Positions 14,890-22,564 are shown, counted from the first letter of the stretch. The stretch is DNA of 27,067 nt from CAMDBL01 sp964498125 (GCA_964498125.1 CAZCGE010000069.1:1-27067); one strand, 5' to 3'. Numbers and translations are program-made. Notes: a model not told the origin generated them from the letters alone.

Positions 14890-15434
14890 GCCGATTGCCG
14901 CATTGGTACCGCACCCAGCGCGCGCGACAGCCGGATGATGCCGTAATGGAAGGCGATGAAGGAGCCGAGTTCCATGATCTGCGGCTCGGTGTAATGCGTG
15001 CGCAGCTCATCGTAAAACGCCTTGTCGACCTTGCTGGCGTCGAGGAACATCTGCTCGGCATAGCGCAGCGCGCACTTCTCGGCCTCGGTGAAATGCGCTG
15101 AATCGTCATAATCGCCTGAGCCGGCGTCGATCTCGGCCTCGGTCAGCCCGGCGGCCTGCGCTTTTTTCGAACGCAGCGCGGCGAAGTAGGGGTCGCCGAC
15201 GAAGCGTGCGAGCTGTACGCGGATGATCTCCTTCAGCTTGTGGTCGACGTTGCCTTCCGCATAGCTCTGCAGCAGCATGCGCAGCGTGCGCTTGGCCATG
15301 CCCGGCATACGCGCGATGATGCGCACCAGCCCCTGATCCGGCACACCGAGCGTTTCGCACTGGTCAAGCAACTGCAGCAGTTCTGGGTCCTTGATGTCGC
15401 TCAGGGCGAGCGGCGCGACGTGTGGTTTGCTCAT
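14886..15434 (-). CDS. CMD/AhpD-like paralogue without redox residues
   Basis: A 182-residue all-helical protein of the carboxymuconolactone decarboxylase (CMD) superfamily. The core LKEIIRVQLARFVGDPYFAALRS aligns directly with LKEIIRVKLSRAASCSYUGNVRS of the neighbouring selenoprotein, but D81 and F84 replace the Cys and the Sec. It therefore cannot use the AhpD-type CxxC chemistry. Start: ATG at 15434 has GGGAG eight bases upstream; a GTG at 15440 overlapping the preceding stop (GTGA) is an alternative. It is coupled upstream to the selenoprotein and downstream to the TctC gene. It may be a structural partner of the selenoprotein or a separate non-redox lyase or hydrolase. Confidence 0.8.
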   Translation of the reverse strand: MSKPHVAPLALSDIKDPELLQLLDQCETLGVPDQGLVRIIARMPGMAKRTLRMLLQSYAEGNVDHKLKEIIRVQLARFVGDPYFAALRSKKAQAAGLTEAEIDAGSGDYDDSAHFTEAEKCALRYAEQMFLDASKVDKAFYDELRTHYTEPQIMELGSFIAFHYGIIRLSRALGAVPMRQSA

Positions 15435-15436
15435 GT

Positions 15437-16054
15437 TCACGCTCCCGCCTCTTGCAGTGAACCTGGCGCCGCGCCATAGAGCCGCTCCGACTCCTCCTGG
15501 CTGACCAGGCGTCCATCGGGCGAGAACAGCGGATAGAACTTCAGCGTGCCGAAGAACGTGTGGAACCCGGTGTTGTAGACGCTGAAGATGGCCAGCTCGA
15601 CGATTTCCTCGTCCGAGTAGTGCTGGCGCATCCTGGCGTAGAACGCGTCATCCAGGAGTTCCGGCGCGCTGGCGATGGCATCGACGTAGCGGATCGCCAT
15701 CTTGTCTTTTTCGGAGAACTTGCTGCTGCTCCCGAATGCATTGATGCCTTCGTCCAGCAGTTCCTCGCTCAGTCCCTGTCGCTTCGCCGAAGCAGACCGG
15801 ACATTGCCTCAATAACTACACGACGCCGCGCGCGACAGCTTCACGCGGATGATTTCCTTCAGCGCGTGCGGGATCTTGCCGGTATTGAAGACTTCATACC
15901 AAGCCTGAAACATGGCTTCGGCGAGATCGAGGTTGTGCCCCATCACGGCGTGGAAGCCTGGGTCGGGCGCCCGGTGCTCGAGCGATGTCTCGACATAGGG
16001 CTTGAGCTTGGTTTTCTTCAGGTCTTCGATATCGAGCAGCGTGATGTTGGCCAT
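15437..16054 (-). CDS. CMD/AhpD-like selenoprotein (CSYU, in-frame UGA = Sec82)
   Basis: A 205-residue CMD-superfamily protein if the UGA at 15811-15809 is read as selenocysteine. The family active site is C-x-Y/x-C followed by GNVRS; here it reads C79-S-Y-U82-GNVRSASAKRQGLSE, so the UGA stands exactly where the second catalytic Cys belongs. The frame is continuous, and both sides carry normal CMD sequence: IPHALKEIIRVKLSRA before, and YSDEEIVELAIFSVYNTGFHTFFGTL after. AhpD-type CMD proteins are thiol-dependent peroxidase reductants; Sec would raise reactivity. Start at 16054: GGAGGA is nine bases upstream; the longer frame to 16126 lacks a site. A SECIS-like hairpin follows (15781-15793). 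First gene of an operon with the CMD paralogue and TctC; a possible promoter lies at 16099-16126. Confidence 0.9.
15781..15793 (-). promoter_or_regulatory. Candidate bacterial SECIS of the CMD selenoprotein gene
   Basis: Reading the minus strand, GCTTC-GGC-GAAGC is a perfect five-pair hairpin whose three-base loop starts with G, 21 bases after the UGA. Flanking bases (TGTC upstream, GACA downstream) can extend the stem across an internal loop. Loop distance and the loop G agree with the bacterial SECIS pattern. Judged by eye. Confidence 0.65.
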
Positions 16055-16098
16055 TGGCTCACGTCCTCCGTTTTTTTTCCGGTCGTCGAAGCCGATAA

Positions 16099-16126
16099 AG
16101 GGTATCCGACGCGGCGATTTGGTCAA
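16099..16126 (-). promoter_or_regulatory. Possible promoter of the CMD selenoprotein operon
   Basis: TTGACC (16126-16121) and TACCCT (16104-16099) are 16 bases apart on the minus strand, about 45 bases before the ATG. The -35 box matches five of six bases; the -10 box is weaker. Confidence 0.3.
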
Positions 16127-16154
16127 GCCAATCTGGCCATTCCAATCGGGCCAT

Positions 16155-16583
16155 TCAGCCGGCCCCGCCCTTTTTCGGCTCTGGCGGCAAAACGATCTGC
16201 GTCTGCGTCACCATGGCGAGCAGCCGGCCGTCCGAGCCGGTGATGCGGGTCTGCCAGACCATCGTGCGTCGGCCGCGATGCAACGGCACCGACTCCGCCG
16301 TCAGCATGTCGCCGATGCGGCCCGGGGCGAAGAAGTTGGTCTTGCTCTCGATCGTCGACGTGAGACATCCCTCGGGCAGATTGACGACGGTGCCGATTGC
16401 CCCGACGTGATCGGCAAACGCCATGAACGCGCCGCCGTGCAGCACGTTGTGACCATTGCCCAACTCGGGCCTGGCCAGCATCTGGCCGACGACGCGCTCC
16501 TTCTCGACTACGACGAAATCCATGCCCAACAGCCGCATCATCGGCGGCAGGCGGTCGCGGAAGCGTGTCAAAAGATCGCTCAT
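16155..16583 (-). CDS. PaaI-family hotdog thioesterase
   Basis: A 142-residue single hotdog domain. NVLHGGAFMAFADHVGAIG (H49-G-G, D58) is the PaaI-type active-site helix, and the following strands (STIESKTNFFAPGRIGDMLTAES; VWQTRITGSDGRLLAMVTQTQIVL) complete the fold. Such enzymes hydrolyse acyl- or aryl-CoA thioesters; the substrate is unknown. The ATG is 16 bases after the NIPSNAP stop, so the two are probably co-transcribed. No strong Shine-Dalgarno is seen, which also suggests coupling. The next gene, the CMD selenoprotein, is 100 bases away. Confidence 0.82.
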   Translation of the reverse strand: MSDLLTRFRDRLPPMMRLLGMDFVVVEKERVVGQMLARPELGNGHNVLHGGAFMAFADHVGAIGTVVNLPEGCLTSTIESKTNFFAPGRIGDMLTAESVPLHRGRRTMVWQTRITGSDGRLLAMVTQTQIVLPPEPKKGGAG

Positions 16584-16599
16584 GTGGCTTTGCTCGGGG

Positions 16600-17220
16600 T
16601 TAGCGGAGCGGCGAAAACGGTGCCGGCAGGAAGATGTCGGACTGCTGTGAGACGATGTGGCGCGCGCCGTCCTTGGGCGGCCACACGCCCAGCTCGATCA
16701 CTTTGCGCCGCGTCTGCATGCGCTCCTCGACACTGGCATAGGGCCAGATGTGCACCAGACCCGTCGCCGGCCCGTCGTGGCTCCACATCAGGATCAGCGG
16801 CTTGGTCACCGCCGATCGGCCCGGGATCGCATCGGCCCAGGCCTGCTTGCCACGCGCGTAGTCGTGCGTCTGCATCACATAGGTGCGCACCTCATAGATC
16901 GGCCCGAGCTTGCCTGGCTCGATTTCGGGCACGCCGGTCATCTGCTGGCCGCAGTGCATGGTCATGCCGGTCACGTCCTCGGGCGCGCCGAACCGGTCGC
17001 CACTCATGACCCAGGCCTGGCGCTCGGCGTGCAAGGCATCGAGACTGTCGAAGCCATGCATTAGCAGGATCTGGTTGATGTTGCCGATGTCGGCGTGCCA
17101 GCAGGCCAGCAACGTGCCGCGCGTCTTGGTGCGGCCGAGCCAGCCTTCGATGCCTTTGAAGGCACGCGTCGGGGCGCCGGCGCGCGTCTGCAGGATGGTG
17201 ATGTTGTAATGCGTTGGCAT
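16600..17220 (-). CDS. NIPSNAP-family protein
   Basis: A 206-residue protein with two ferredoxin-like repeats (dimeric alpha/beta barrel). The second half carries the NIPSNAP hallmark IYEVRTYVMQTHDY (residues 108-121) and a closing LVHIWPYASVEERMQTR helix; the first half (MPTHYNITILQTRAG ... GTLLACWHADIGNINQILLMHGFDSLD) is a diverged copy. NIPSNAP proteins are of unclear function, often near oxidative or aromatic catabolic genes. Start at 17220: TTGGAG lies five bases upstream, while the longer frame to 17358 has no site. First gene of a NIPSNAP-thioesterase pair. Confidence 0.8.
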   Translation of the reverse strand: MPTHYNITILQTRAGAPTRAFKGIEGWLGRTKTRGTLLACWHADIGNINQILLMHGFDSLDALHAERQAWVMSGDRFGAPEDVTGMTMHCGQQMTGVPEIEPGKLGPIYEVRTYVMQTHDYARGKQAWADAIPGRSAVTKPLILMWSHDGPATGLVHIWPYASVEERMQTRRKVIELGVWPPKDGARHIVSQQSDIFLPAPFSPLR

Positions 17221-17299
17221 GGCGACTCCAATTCGGCAAAGGGCGGCAAAACCTAGTCGGATTAGATCGGAAGGGCCACCGCCTTCGGCAACGATGCCG

Positions 17300-17971
17300 T
17301 CAGCGGTCAAGGTCCGGATGCACCAGCCAGTGCATGACCAAGGCGCCGGCTGAAGCACCCAGGAGCTGGGCGACGACGAAGTCCAGCACGTGCGCGGGGG
17401 CGATGCCGGCGAAGGTGTCGGTCAGCGCCCGGGCAAACGTGACCGCCGGATTGGCGAACGATGTCGAGGCGGTGAACCAATAAGCCGCCGTGATGTAGAG
17501 CCCCACGGCGGTCGCCATGAAATCCGGCTTGAAGCGCGCGCAGCCGATGATGGTGGCGAGCAGGCCGAAGGCTGCGACGAATTCGGCGAACCATTGCGCG
17601 AGGCCCGTGCGCGCCGTGGTCGAGAACTGGATGACCGGCAGGTCGAACATCACGTGGGCGACCCATGTGCCCAGACAGCCGCCGGCGACCTGCGCCATGA
17701 CGTAGCCCACGGTCCAACCAAGGAACATCTCGCCACGTAGCAGCATGACAATGCTGACGGCAGGGTTGAAATGCGCGCCCGAGATGGGCCCGAAGATGGT
17801 GATCAGCACCACCAGGATGGCGCCGGTCGGCAGCGTGTTGCCGAGCAGCGCGATGGCGACGTTGCCGCCTGCGAGCTTGGCCGCCATGATGCCCGAGCCG
17901 ACCACGGTGGCGACCAACAGTCCGGTGCCCAGCAACTCGGCCGCCAGCGATCGCGAAAGTTTCATGTGCAT
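17300..17971 (-). CDS. Aquaporin (MIP family)
   Basis: A 223-residue inner-membrane channel with six helices and both NPA boxes: HFNPAVS (N69) and FANPAVT (N174). In most water channels Arg follows the second NPA as part of the selectivity filter; here it is Val. That change is, from memory, typical of the AqpS-like group tied to arsenite or other neutral solutes; no ars gene is in view. Start: ATG at 17971 (MHMKLSRS) or 17965 (MKLSRS), both downstream of a G-rich Shine-Dalgarno stretch (GGGGGGAAGGGG). The upstream extension to 18043 is not membrane-like. The downstream NIPSNAP gene begins 79 bases after the stop. Confidence 0.87.
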   Translation of the reverse strand: MHMKLSRSLAAELLGTGLLVATVVGSGIMAAKLAGGNVAIALLGNTLPTGAILVVLITIFGPISGAHFNPAVSIVMLLRGEMFLGWTVGYVMAQVAGGCLGTWVAHVMFDLPVIQFSTTARTGLAQWFAEFVAAFGLLATIIGCARFKPDFMATAVGLYITAAYWFTASTSFANPAVTFARALTDTFAGIAPAHVLDFVVAQLLGASAGALVMHWLVHPDLDR

Positions 17972-18079
17972 GCGCCCCTTCCCCCCGTTTTGGGCTTCAG
18001 CCGCTTTCGTACTTTCTGATGTCCCTGCGGTCAACGTGCGCATGATGAAGGTTCCCGGCCGAATGGCCGGGCGCGGCTG

Positions 18080-18910
18080 TCACCTCAACCCCGATAGGAA
18101 CGCCTCGATCTTCTCATACAGTCCATCCCGCGCCAGCGTGTTGTGGTCGCTGCCCGGCATGCGCACGAATTGCTTGGGGTCGCGCGCCAATGCAAATAAT
18201 CGTTCGCCGTGCGCGAACGGAATGATGCTGTCGTTGTCGCCGTGAATGATCAAGACCGGCGCCTGCACCCGCCCGATGCGCTCGCGCGAGCGGAACTGGT
18301 CGAGCATGAACAAGCGCACTGGCAACCACCACATGCGCTCGGCCGCGACGTCGACAGCCGCCGTGAAGGGCGCCTCCAGCACGAGCGCGCCGATCTCGAC
18401 TTCCGTTGCCAGCCGCACCGCGACACCTGAGCCCAGAGAATGTCCGTGCACGACAATGTCGCGGGCGCGATGGCGCTGGCGCAGCCAGTCGTAAGCCGCG
18501 CGGGCATCGAGGGCCAGGCCCTCCTCCGTCGGTTTGCCGGTCGATCCTGGATAACCGCGATAGGAGATCGCCAGCACGCCAAATCCGGCCTCGCGGAGAC
18601 GGCGCCAGCGATTGGTCTGCACGGCGAGCCGGCCGCCCTGGCCGTGCAGGAACAGCATCACCGGCTGGCCTTTGGCCGGCGACACGTACCAGGCGGCGAG
18701 CCGTTCGCCGTCGGCTGTGGAAATTGACACGGCCTGGCTGCCGGGCACGACATTGTCGGCCCCGGCCACCAACGCGCCACCGTCTACCGTCTTGAAGAGG
18801 ATGCTGCGCTGCTCGTAGGCGATCTTGAGGCAAACGGCGGTGTAGGCAAGCAGTGGCAGGGCGACCAGCAGCCCAATGAAGATCTTGTGACGGCGGGACC
18901 ACGAACGCAT
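18080..18910 (-). CDS. Membrane-anchored alpha/beta hydrolase
   Basis: A 276-residue protein. Residues 9-31 form one N-terminal membrane helix after a basic start. Then an alpha/beta-hydrolase fold: oxyanion region VMLFLHGQGG, nucleophile elbow GHSLGSG (S158), acid in IIHGDNDSIIP (D227) and His in GSDHNTLA (H256). It matches the BEM46/YfhR-like (ABHD13/17-type) group of uncharacterised serine hydrolases. All triad residues are present, so an active esterase, thioesterase or peptidase is likely; the substrate is unknown. No clear Shine-Dalgarno precedes the ATG. It lies 169 bases after pntB, with a small tandem repeat between. Confidence 0.82.
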   Translation of the reverse strand: MRSWSRRHKIFIGLLVALPLLAYTAVCLKIAYEQRSILFKTVDGGALVAGADNVVPGSQAVSISTADGERLAAWYVSPAKGQPVMLFLHGQGGRLAVQTNRWRRLREAGFGVLAISYRGYPGSTGKPTEEGLALDARAAYDWLRQRHRARDIVVHGHSLGSGVAVRLATEVEIGALVLEAPFTAAVDVAAERMWWLPVRLFMLDQFRSRERIGRVQAPVLIIHGDNDSIIPFAHGERLFALARDPKQFVRMPGSDHNTLARDGLYEKIEAFLSGLR

Positions 18911-18950
18911 GCGGCGGGATGTCCAGTTGAGCGGCGCGCGGGCTCCTGAT

Positions 18951-18978
18951 CAGGCGCCCTGGGTCAGGCACCCTGGGT
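18951..18978. repeat. Two tandem 14-base repeats
   Basis: CAGGCGCCCTGGGT (18951-18964) is followed at once by CAGGCACCCTGGGT (18965-18978), one base different. It lies between the pntB stop and the hydrolase start. No function is evident. Confidence 0.6.
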
Positions 18979-19060
18979 CTTGCGCAGGGCAACACAATGG
19001 CGGCGGCTCAGCCCAGTACCCGCCACTGGGCTCGGGCGCCGCGGTCGCAACGTTCACCCT

Positions 19061-20464
19061 TCAATGCGCCGCCGACTTGGCGATCTCCTCGGTCATCTTC
19101 TTGGCGTCGCCGAGCACCATCACCGTGTTGTCGCGATAGAAGACGGGATTGTCGATGCCGGCGTAGCCCGACGCCAGCGAGCGCTTGTTGAACAGCACCG
19201 TGCCAGCCTTCCACACCTGCAGCACCGGCATGCCGTAGATCGGCGAGGATTTGTCGTCCTCGGCGGCCGGATTGACGACATCGTTGGCGCCGATGACGTA
19301 GACGGCGTCGGCCTGGGCGAACTCGGAGTTGATGTTTTCCAGCTCGAACACCTCGTCGTAGGGCACGTTGGCCTCGGCCAGCAGCACGTTCATGTGGCCG
19401 GGCATGCGGCCAGCGACCGGGTGGATGGCGTACTTCACCTCGACGCCGGCCTTCTTCAGGTTGTCGCACAACTCGCGCAACGCGTGCTGAGCCTGGGCCA
19501 CCGCCATGCCGTAGCCGGGCACGATGATCACGCGCGAGGCATTCTTCAGGATGTAGGCCGCGTCCTCGGCGCCGCCGATCTTGACCGGCTTCTGCTCGCC
19601 GCCTGTGGACGGCCCCGCCACCTCGCCGCCGAAGCCACCGAGGATGACGGAGATGAAGGAGCGGTTCATGCCCTTGCACATGATGTAGGACAGGATCGCG
19701 CCCGACGAGCCGACCAGCGCCCCGGTGATGATCAGCGCGATGTTGCCGAGCGTGAAGCCAATACCGGCGGCGGCCCAGCCCGAATAGGAGTTGAGCATCG
19801 AGATGACGACCGGCATGTCGGCGCCGCCGATCGGGACGATGATCAGCACGCCGAACGCCAGCGCCACGACCGTGATCGACCAGAACAGCAGGCCGCTGCC
19901 ACCCGACATGCAGAAGGCATAGACGAGGGTGACCAGCAGCAGGGCGAGGCCGATGTTGATGGCGTGGCGGGCCGGCAGGATGATCGGCTTGCCCGACATG
20001 CGTGCCGACAGCTTCAGGAAGGCGATCACCGAGCCGGTGAAGGTGATGGCGCCGATGGCGACGCCGAGCGCCATCTCGAGCAAACTCGCTGCCGCGATGC
20101 GTCCCGGCAGGCCGATGCCGAACGCTTCAGGTGCGTAAAGGGCGCCGGCCGCCACGAACACCGCGGCCATGCCGACGAGGCTGTGGAAGGCCGCCACCAG
20201 CTCCGGCATCGAGGTCATCGGAATGCGCCGGGCGGTGTAGCCCCCGATCGCGCCGCCCAGCCCAAGGCCGCCGAGGATCAAAACCCACGTTATCGGCTGC
20301 TGTGGGGCCGAGACGCCGAGCGTCGTTACTACGGCGATCGTCATGCCGAGCATGCCGTAGAAATTACCCTGGCGCGAGGTCACCGGGCTCGACAGCCCGC
20401 GCAGCGCCTGGATGAACAGGATGCCCGAGACCAGATAGAGCAGGGCGACGAGGTTGGCGGACAT
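19061..20464 (-). CDS. pntB: NAD(P) transhydrogenase subunit beta
   Basis: A 467-residue membrane subunit of proton-translocating transhydrogenase. The first two thirds are eight to nine hydrophobic helices (dII), with GGAIGGYTARRIPMTSMPELVAAFHSLVGMAA, the conserved segment with the channel-lining His. The C-terminal third is the NADP(H)-binding dIII: VIIVPGYGMAVAQAQHALREL, VKYAIHPVAGRMPGHMNVLLAEANVPYD and the KRSLASGYAGIDNPVFY loop. The complex couples proton entry to NADPH formation from NADH. Start at 20464 (MSANLVALLY); the ORF extends upstream only through a repeat that translates to a low-complexity string. Third gene of the pntAA-pntAB-pntB operon, 127 bases after pntAB because of the heptad repeat. 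Confidence 0.95.
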   Translation of the reverse strand: MSANLVALLYLVSGILFIQALRGLSSPVTSRQGNFYGMLGMTIAVVTTLGVSAPQQPITWVLILGGLGLGGAIGGYTARRIPMTSMPELVAAFHSLVGMAAVFVAAGALYAPEAFGIGLPGRIAAASLLEMALGVAIGAITFTGSVIAFLKLSARMSGKPIILPARHAINIGLALLLVTLVYAFCMSGGSGLLFWSITVVALAFGVLIIVPIGGADMPVVISMLNSYSGWAAAGIGFTLGNIALIITGALVGSSGAILSYIMCKGMNRSFISVILGGFGGEVAGPSTGGEQKPVKIGGAEDAAYILKNASRVIIVPGYGMAVAQAQHALRELCDNLKKAGVEVKYAIHPVAGRMPGHMNVLLAEANVPYDEVFELENINSEFAQADAVYVIGANDVVNPAAEDDKSSPIYGMPVLQVWKAGTVLFNKRSLASGYAGIDNPVFYRDNTVMVLGDAKKMTEEIAKSAAH

Positions 20465-20486
20465 GGGGGCGGGGCTCCGGGAGGAA

Positions 20487-20591
20487 GGCAGTAGGCAGTA
20501 GGCAATAGGCAGTGGGCAGTGGGCAGTGGGCAGTGGCCAATCGGGCAAGGCTCGTTCGTCGCCTACTGCCTATTGCCCACTGCCTACTGCC
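20487..20591. repeat. Inverted heptanucleotide tandem repeats in the pnt operon
   Basis: Seven tandem copies of GGCARTR (20487-20535) are followed by a 28-base spacer and four copies of the complement YAYTGCC (20564-20591). The two arms can pair into a long hairpin in the pntAB-pntB gap. Variants are GGCAGTA, GGCAATA and GGCAGTG. Such an array should vary in copy number by slippage, and may reduce read-through or stabilise the upstream mRNA. Confidence 0.85.
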
Positions 20592-21005
20592 TCACTTTTC
20601 TTTCTTCTTGTACATCGCCAGCATCCGCTGCGTGACGAGGAAGCCGCCGAAGATGTTGACGGAGGCCATCACCAGGGCGAGGAAGCCGAAGATGCGGGCG
20701 AGCGTGGTGCCGGACGTGATGGCCTCGATGCCGACCGCCAACAGCGCGCCAACGACGATGACGGATGAAATAGCGTTGGTGACGCTCATCAGCGGTGTGT
20801 GCAGGGCGGGCGTCACGCTCCACACCACGTAGTAGCCGACGAAGATCGCCATCGCGAACACCATCAACTGGTAAACGAACGGGGCAACTTCGCCACCGCC
20901 GGCACCACCTGCCGCGAGCGCGGCGGTGGGCAGCAGCAGGCCGATACCCGCCAAGATGCGGGCGATGATCCTCGCCGCGGACATGCCGGAAACACTGCTC
21001 GTCAT
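20592..21005 (-). CDS. pntAB: NAD(P) transhydrogenase subunit alpha, part 2
   Basis: A 137-residue membrane protein, the separate dIIa subunit found in alphaproteobacteria. A hydrophobic N-terminal segment (residues 10-32) is followed by GGGEVAPFVYQLMVFAMAIFVGYYVVWSVTPALHTPLMSVTNAISSVIVVGAL and FGFLALVMASVNIFGGFLVTQRMLAMYKKKEK, the standard three-helix core with the TPALHTPLMSVTNAISS signature. Start at 21005 has GGA eight bases upstream; an internal Met seven codons later is an alternative. Eleven bases separate it from pntAA. Acts with pntAA and pntB in the inner membrane. Confidence 0.93.
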   Translation of the reverse strand: MTSSVSGMSAARIIARILAGIGLLLPTAALAAGGAGGGEVAPFVYQLMVFAMAIFVGYYVVWSVTPALHTPLMSVTNAISSVIVVGALLAVGIEAITSGTTLARIFGFLALVMASVNIFGGFLVTQRMLAMYKKKEK

Positions 21006-21016
21006 GTGGTCAATCC

Positions 21017-22156
21017 TCACGTCGCCTTCTGGGTCAGGCTCGGGTGCACCAGGACGCCGTCCTTGGCCACCAGCGTGCCCTTGATGATCTCGTCGTCCCA
21101 GTTGATTTTCAGCGTCTTGTCCTTCTTGTCGATCATCGTCTCGATGAACGTCAGCAGGTTCTTGGCATAGAGGCTCGAGGCGTTGATCGGCACCGTGCCC
21201 GAGAGATTGATCGGACCGCAGATGCGCACGCCGCCGGCCTCGACGACCTTGCCGGGCGCGGTCAATTCGCAATTACCGCCCCGCTCGGCGGCAAGATCGA
21301 TGATGACGGCGCCGGCCTTCATGCTCTCGACCATGGCCTTGGTGATCAGGCGCGGCGCCGGCCGGCCGGGGATCAGCGCCGTGGTGATGACGATGTCCTG
21401 GGTCTTGATGTGGCTGGCCACCAGCTCGGCCTGCTTGGCCTGGTACTCCGCCGACATCGGCTTGGCATAGCCGGCCGCCGTCTGCGCCTGCTTGAATTCC
21501 TCGTCCTCGACGGCGATGAACTTGGCGCCGAGCGAGGCCACCTGTTCCTTGGTGGCCGGCCGCACATCCGTGGCCGTGACGATGGCGCCGAGCCGGCGCG
21601 CGGTGGCGATGGCCTGCAGACCGGCGACGCCGACACCCATGATGAACACCTTAGCCGCCGGCACTGTGCCCGCCGCCGTCATCATCATCGGCAGCGCCTG
21701 CTCGAACATGGCGGCGGCGTCGACCACGGCCTTGTAGCCGGCGAGATTGGCCTGGCTCGACAGCACGTCCATCGACTGCGCGCGCGTGATGCGCGGCATG
21801 AACTCCATGCTGAACGCCGAAACGCCCGTTACGGCCATCGCCTCCAATCCCCCGCGATCGGCGTAAGGATCGAGCATGGCGATGGCGAGTGCGCCCGACT
21901 TGAGCGCGCCGAATTCAGCCGGCGAAGGGCGACGCACCTTGAGAAGGATGTCGGCGCCCGCGAGGGCGGCCGCGGCGTCGGCGGCAATCGTGGCGCCCTG
22001 GGCTTTCAGCACCTCGTCCGAGAACCGCGAGCGCATGCCGGTGCCGGTCTCGATCTGCACCACGCAACCAAGACCGACGAGCTTCTTGACGGTCTCGGGC
22101 GATATCGCGCAACGCGGCTCGTCGGGCCTCTCAACTGTGACAGCGATGGTGACCAT
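21017..22156 (-). CDS. pntAA: NAD(P) transhydrogenase subunit alpha, part 1
   Basis: A 379-residue soluble NAD(H)-binding dI subunit, related to alanine dehydrogenase. Landmarks: EPRCAISPETVKKL near the start, SFMEFMPRITRAQ-like segment and MDVLSSQANLAGYKAV (residues 129-144), the Rossmann loop GVGVAGLQAIATARRLG (from residue 174), and the mobile loop YAKPMSAEYQAKQAELVASHIKTQDIVITTALIPGRPAP. It hands hydride from NADH to the dIII domain of PntB. Start at 22156 (MVTIAVTVE) matches the family; the frame opens 13 codons earlier. First gene of the pnt operon. Confidence 0.95.
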   Translation of the reverse strand: MVTIAVTVERPDEPRCAISPETVKKLVGLGCVVQIETGTGMRSRFSDEVLKAQGATIAADAAAALAGADILLKVRRPSPAEFGALKSGALAIAMLDPYADRGGLEAMAVTGVSAFSMEFMPRITRAQSMDVLSSQANLAGYKAVVDAAAMFEQALPMMMTAAGTVPAAKVFIMGVGVAGLQAIATARRLGAIVTATDVRPATKEQVASLGAKFIAVEDEEFKQAQTAAGYAKPMSAEYQAKQAELVASHIKTQDIVITTALIPGRPAPRLITKAMVESMKAGAVIIDLAAERGGNCELTAPGKVVEAGGVRICGPINLSGTVPINASSLYAKNLLTFIETMIDKKDKTLKINWDDEIIKGTLVAKDGVLVHPSLTQKAT

Positions 22157-22207
22157 GGGGTGTCCGTTGTTGACGGAGCAGATTGAACAGCGCACGGGAA
22201 TGACCCA

Positions 22208-22245
22208 TTCGAGTCAGGCGGCGATGTTCGAGTCTGGCGGCGAAG
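22208..22245. repeat. Two tandem 19-base repeats upstream of pntAA
   Basis: TTCGAGTCAGGCGGCGATG (22208-22226) is followed directly by TTCGAGTCTGGCGGCGAAG (22227-22245), two bases different. They sit 52-90 bases before the pntAA start, between the oxidase subunit IV stop and pntAA. They could be a paired regulator site or a simple local duplication. Confidence 0.6.
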
Positions 22246-22273
22246 TTACGCCAGTTGGCTTGTCGGATGCTGG

Positions 22274-22417
22274 CTATACGAGAAAAATTGCCATTCCGGC
22301 CAACAGCAGCACGACCCCGACGACGAGGATCACCGTGCCGCGGACAAAGACCGAATAGGTTTCGGTGTGCTGCTTGTAGTCCATGGCGGGATGTCCGCCC
22401 GAGGTATCGATGCTCAT
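22274..22417 (-). CDS. aa3-type cytochrome c oxidase subunit IV
   Basis: A 47-residue protein, too short for most ORF cut-offs. It has a polar N-terminus with MDYKQHTETYSVFVRGT (residues 12-28) and one membrane helix (about 26-47). This matches the small bacterial aa3 oxidase subunit IV family (Pfam CoxIIIV/COX_aa3_IV), which helps assemble or stabilise the aa3 oxidase. GGGGA six bases upstream of the ATG at 22417 supports the start. It lies upstream of pntAA in the same direction, an arrangement common in Bradyrhizobium-like genomes; the catalytic oxidase subunits are not in the window. Confidence 0.85.
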   Translation of the reverse strand: MSIDTSGGHPAMDYKQHTETYSVFVRGTVILVVGVVLLLAGMAIFLV

Positions 22418-22564
22418 TGCAATTCCCCAGTGCATTCGCCAGCCCGTCGGGCCGGTGCTGATGCCCTGGTATCGCAACGGCCCCTCCGCTTCAAGTCGAA
22501 GCCGATCGAGGTCCGCGCGCCGCGTTGGGGCGTTGTGCCGCATCGGCCGGGTTGTCCACAGGCC

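Noticed and set aside
15437..16054. Reading this locus as a broken CMD gene
   Set aside because: The only in-frame stop is a UGA at the second catalytic Cys, with normal CMD sequence and no indel around it, and a suitable hairpin downstream.
18980..20494. 504-residue plus-strand ORF
   Set aside because: Antisense shadow of pntB, of low complexity.
20487..20591. CRISPR array
   Set aside because: Units are seven bases, contiguous without spacers, and inverted in the second half.
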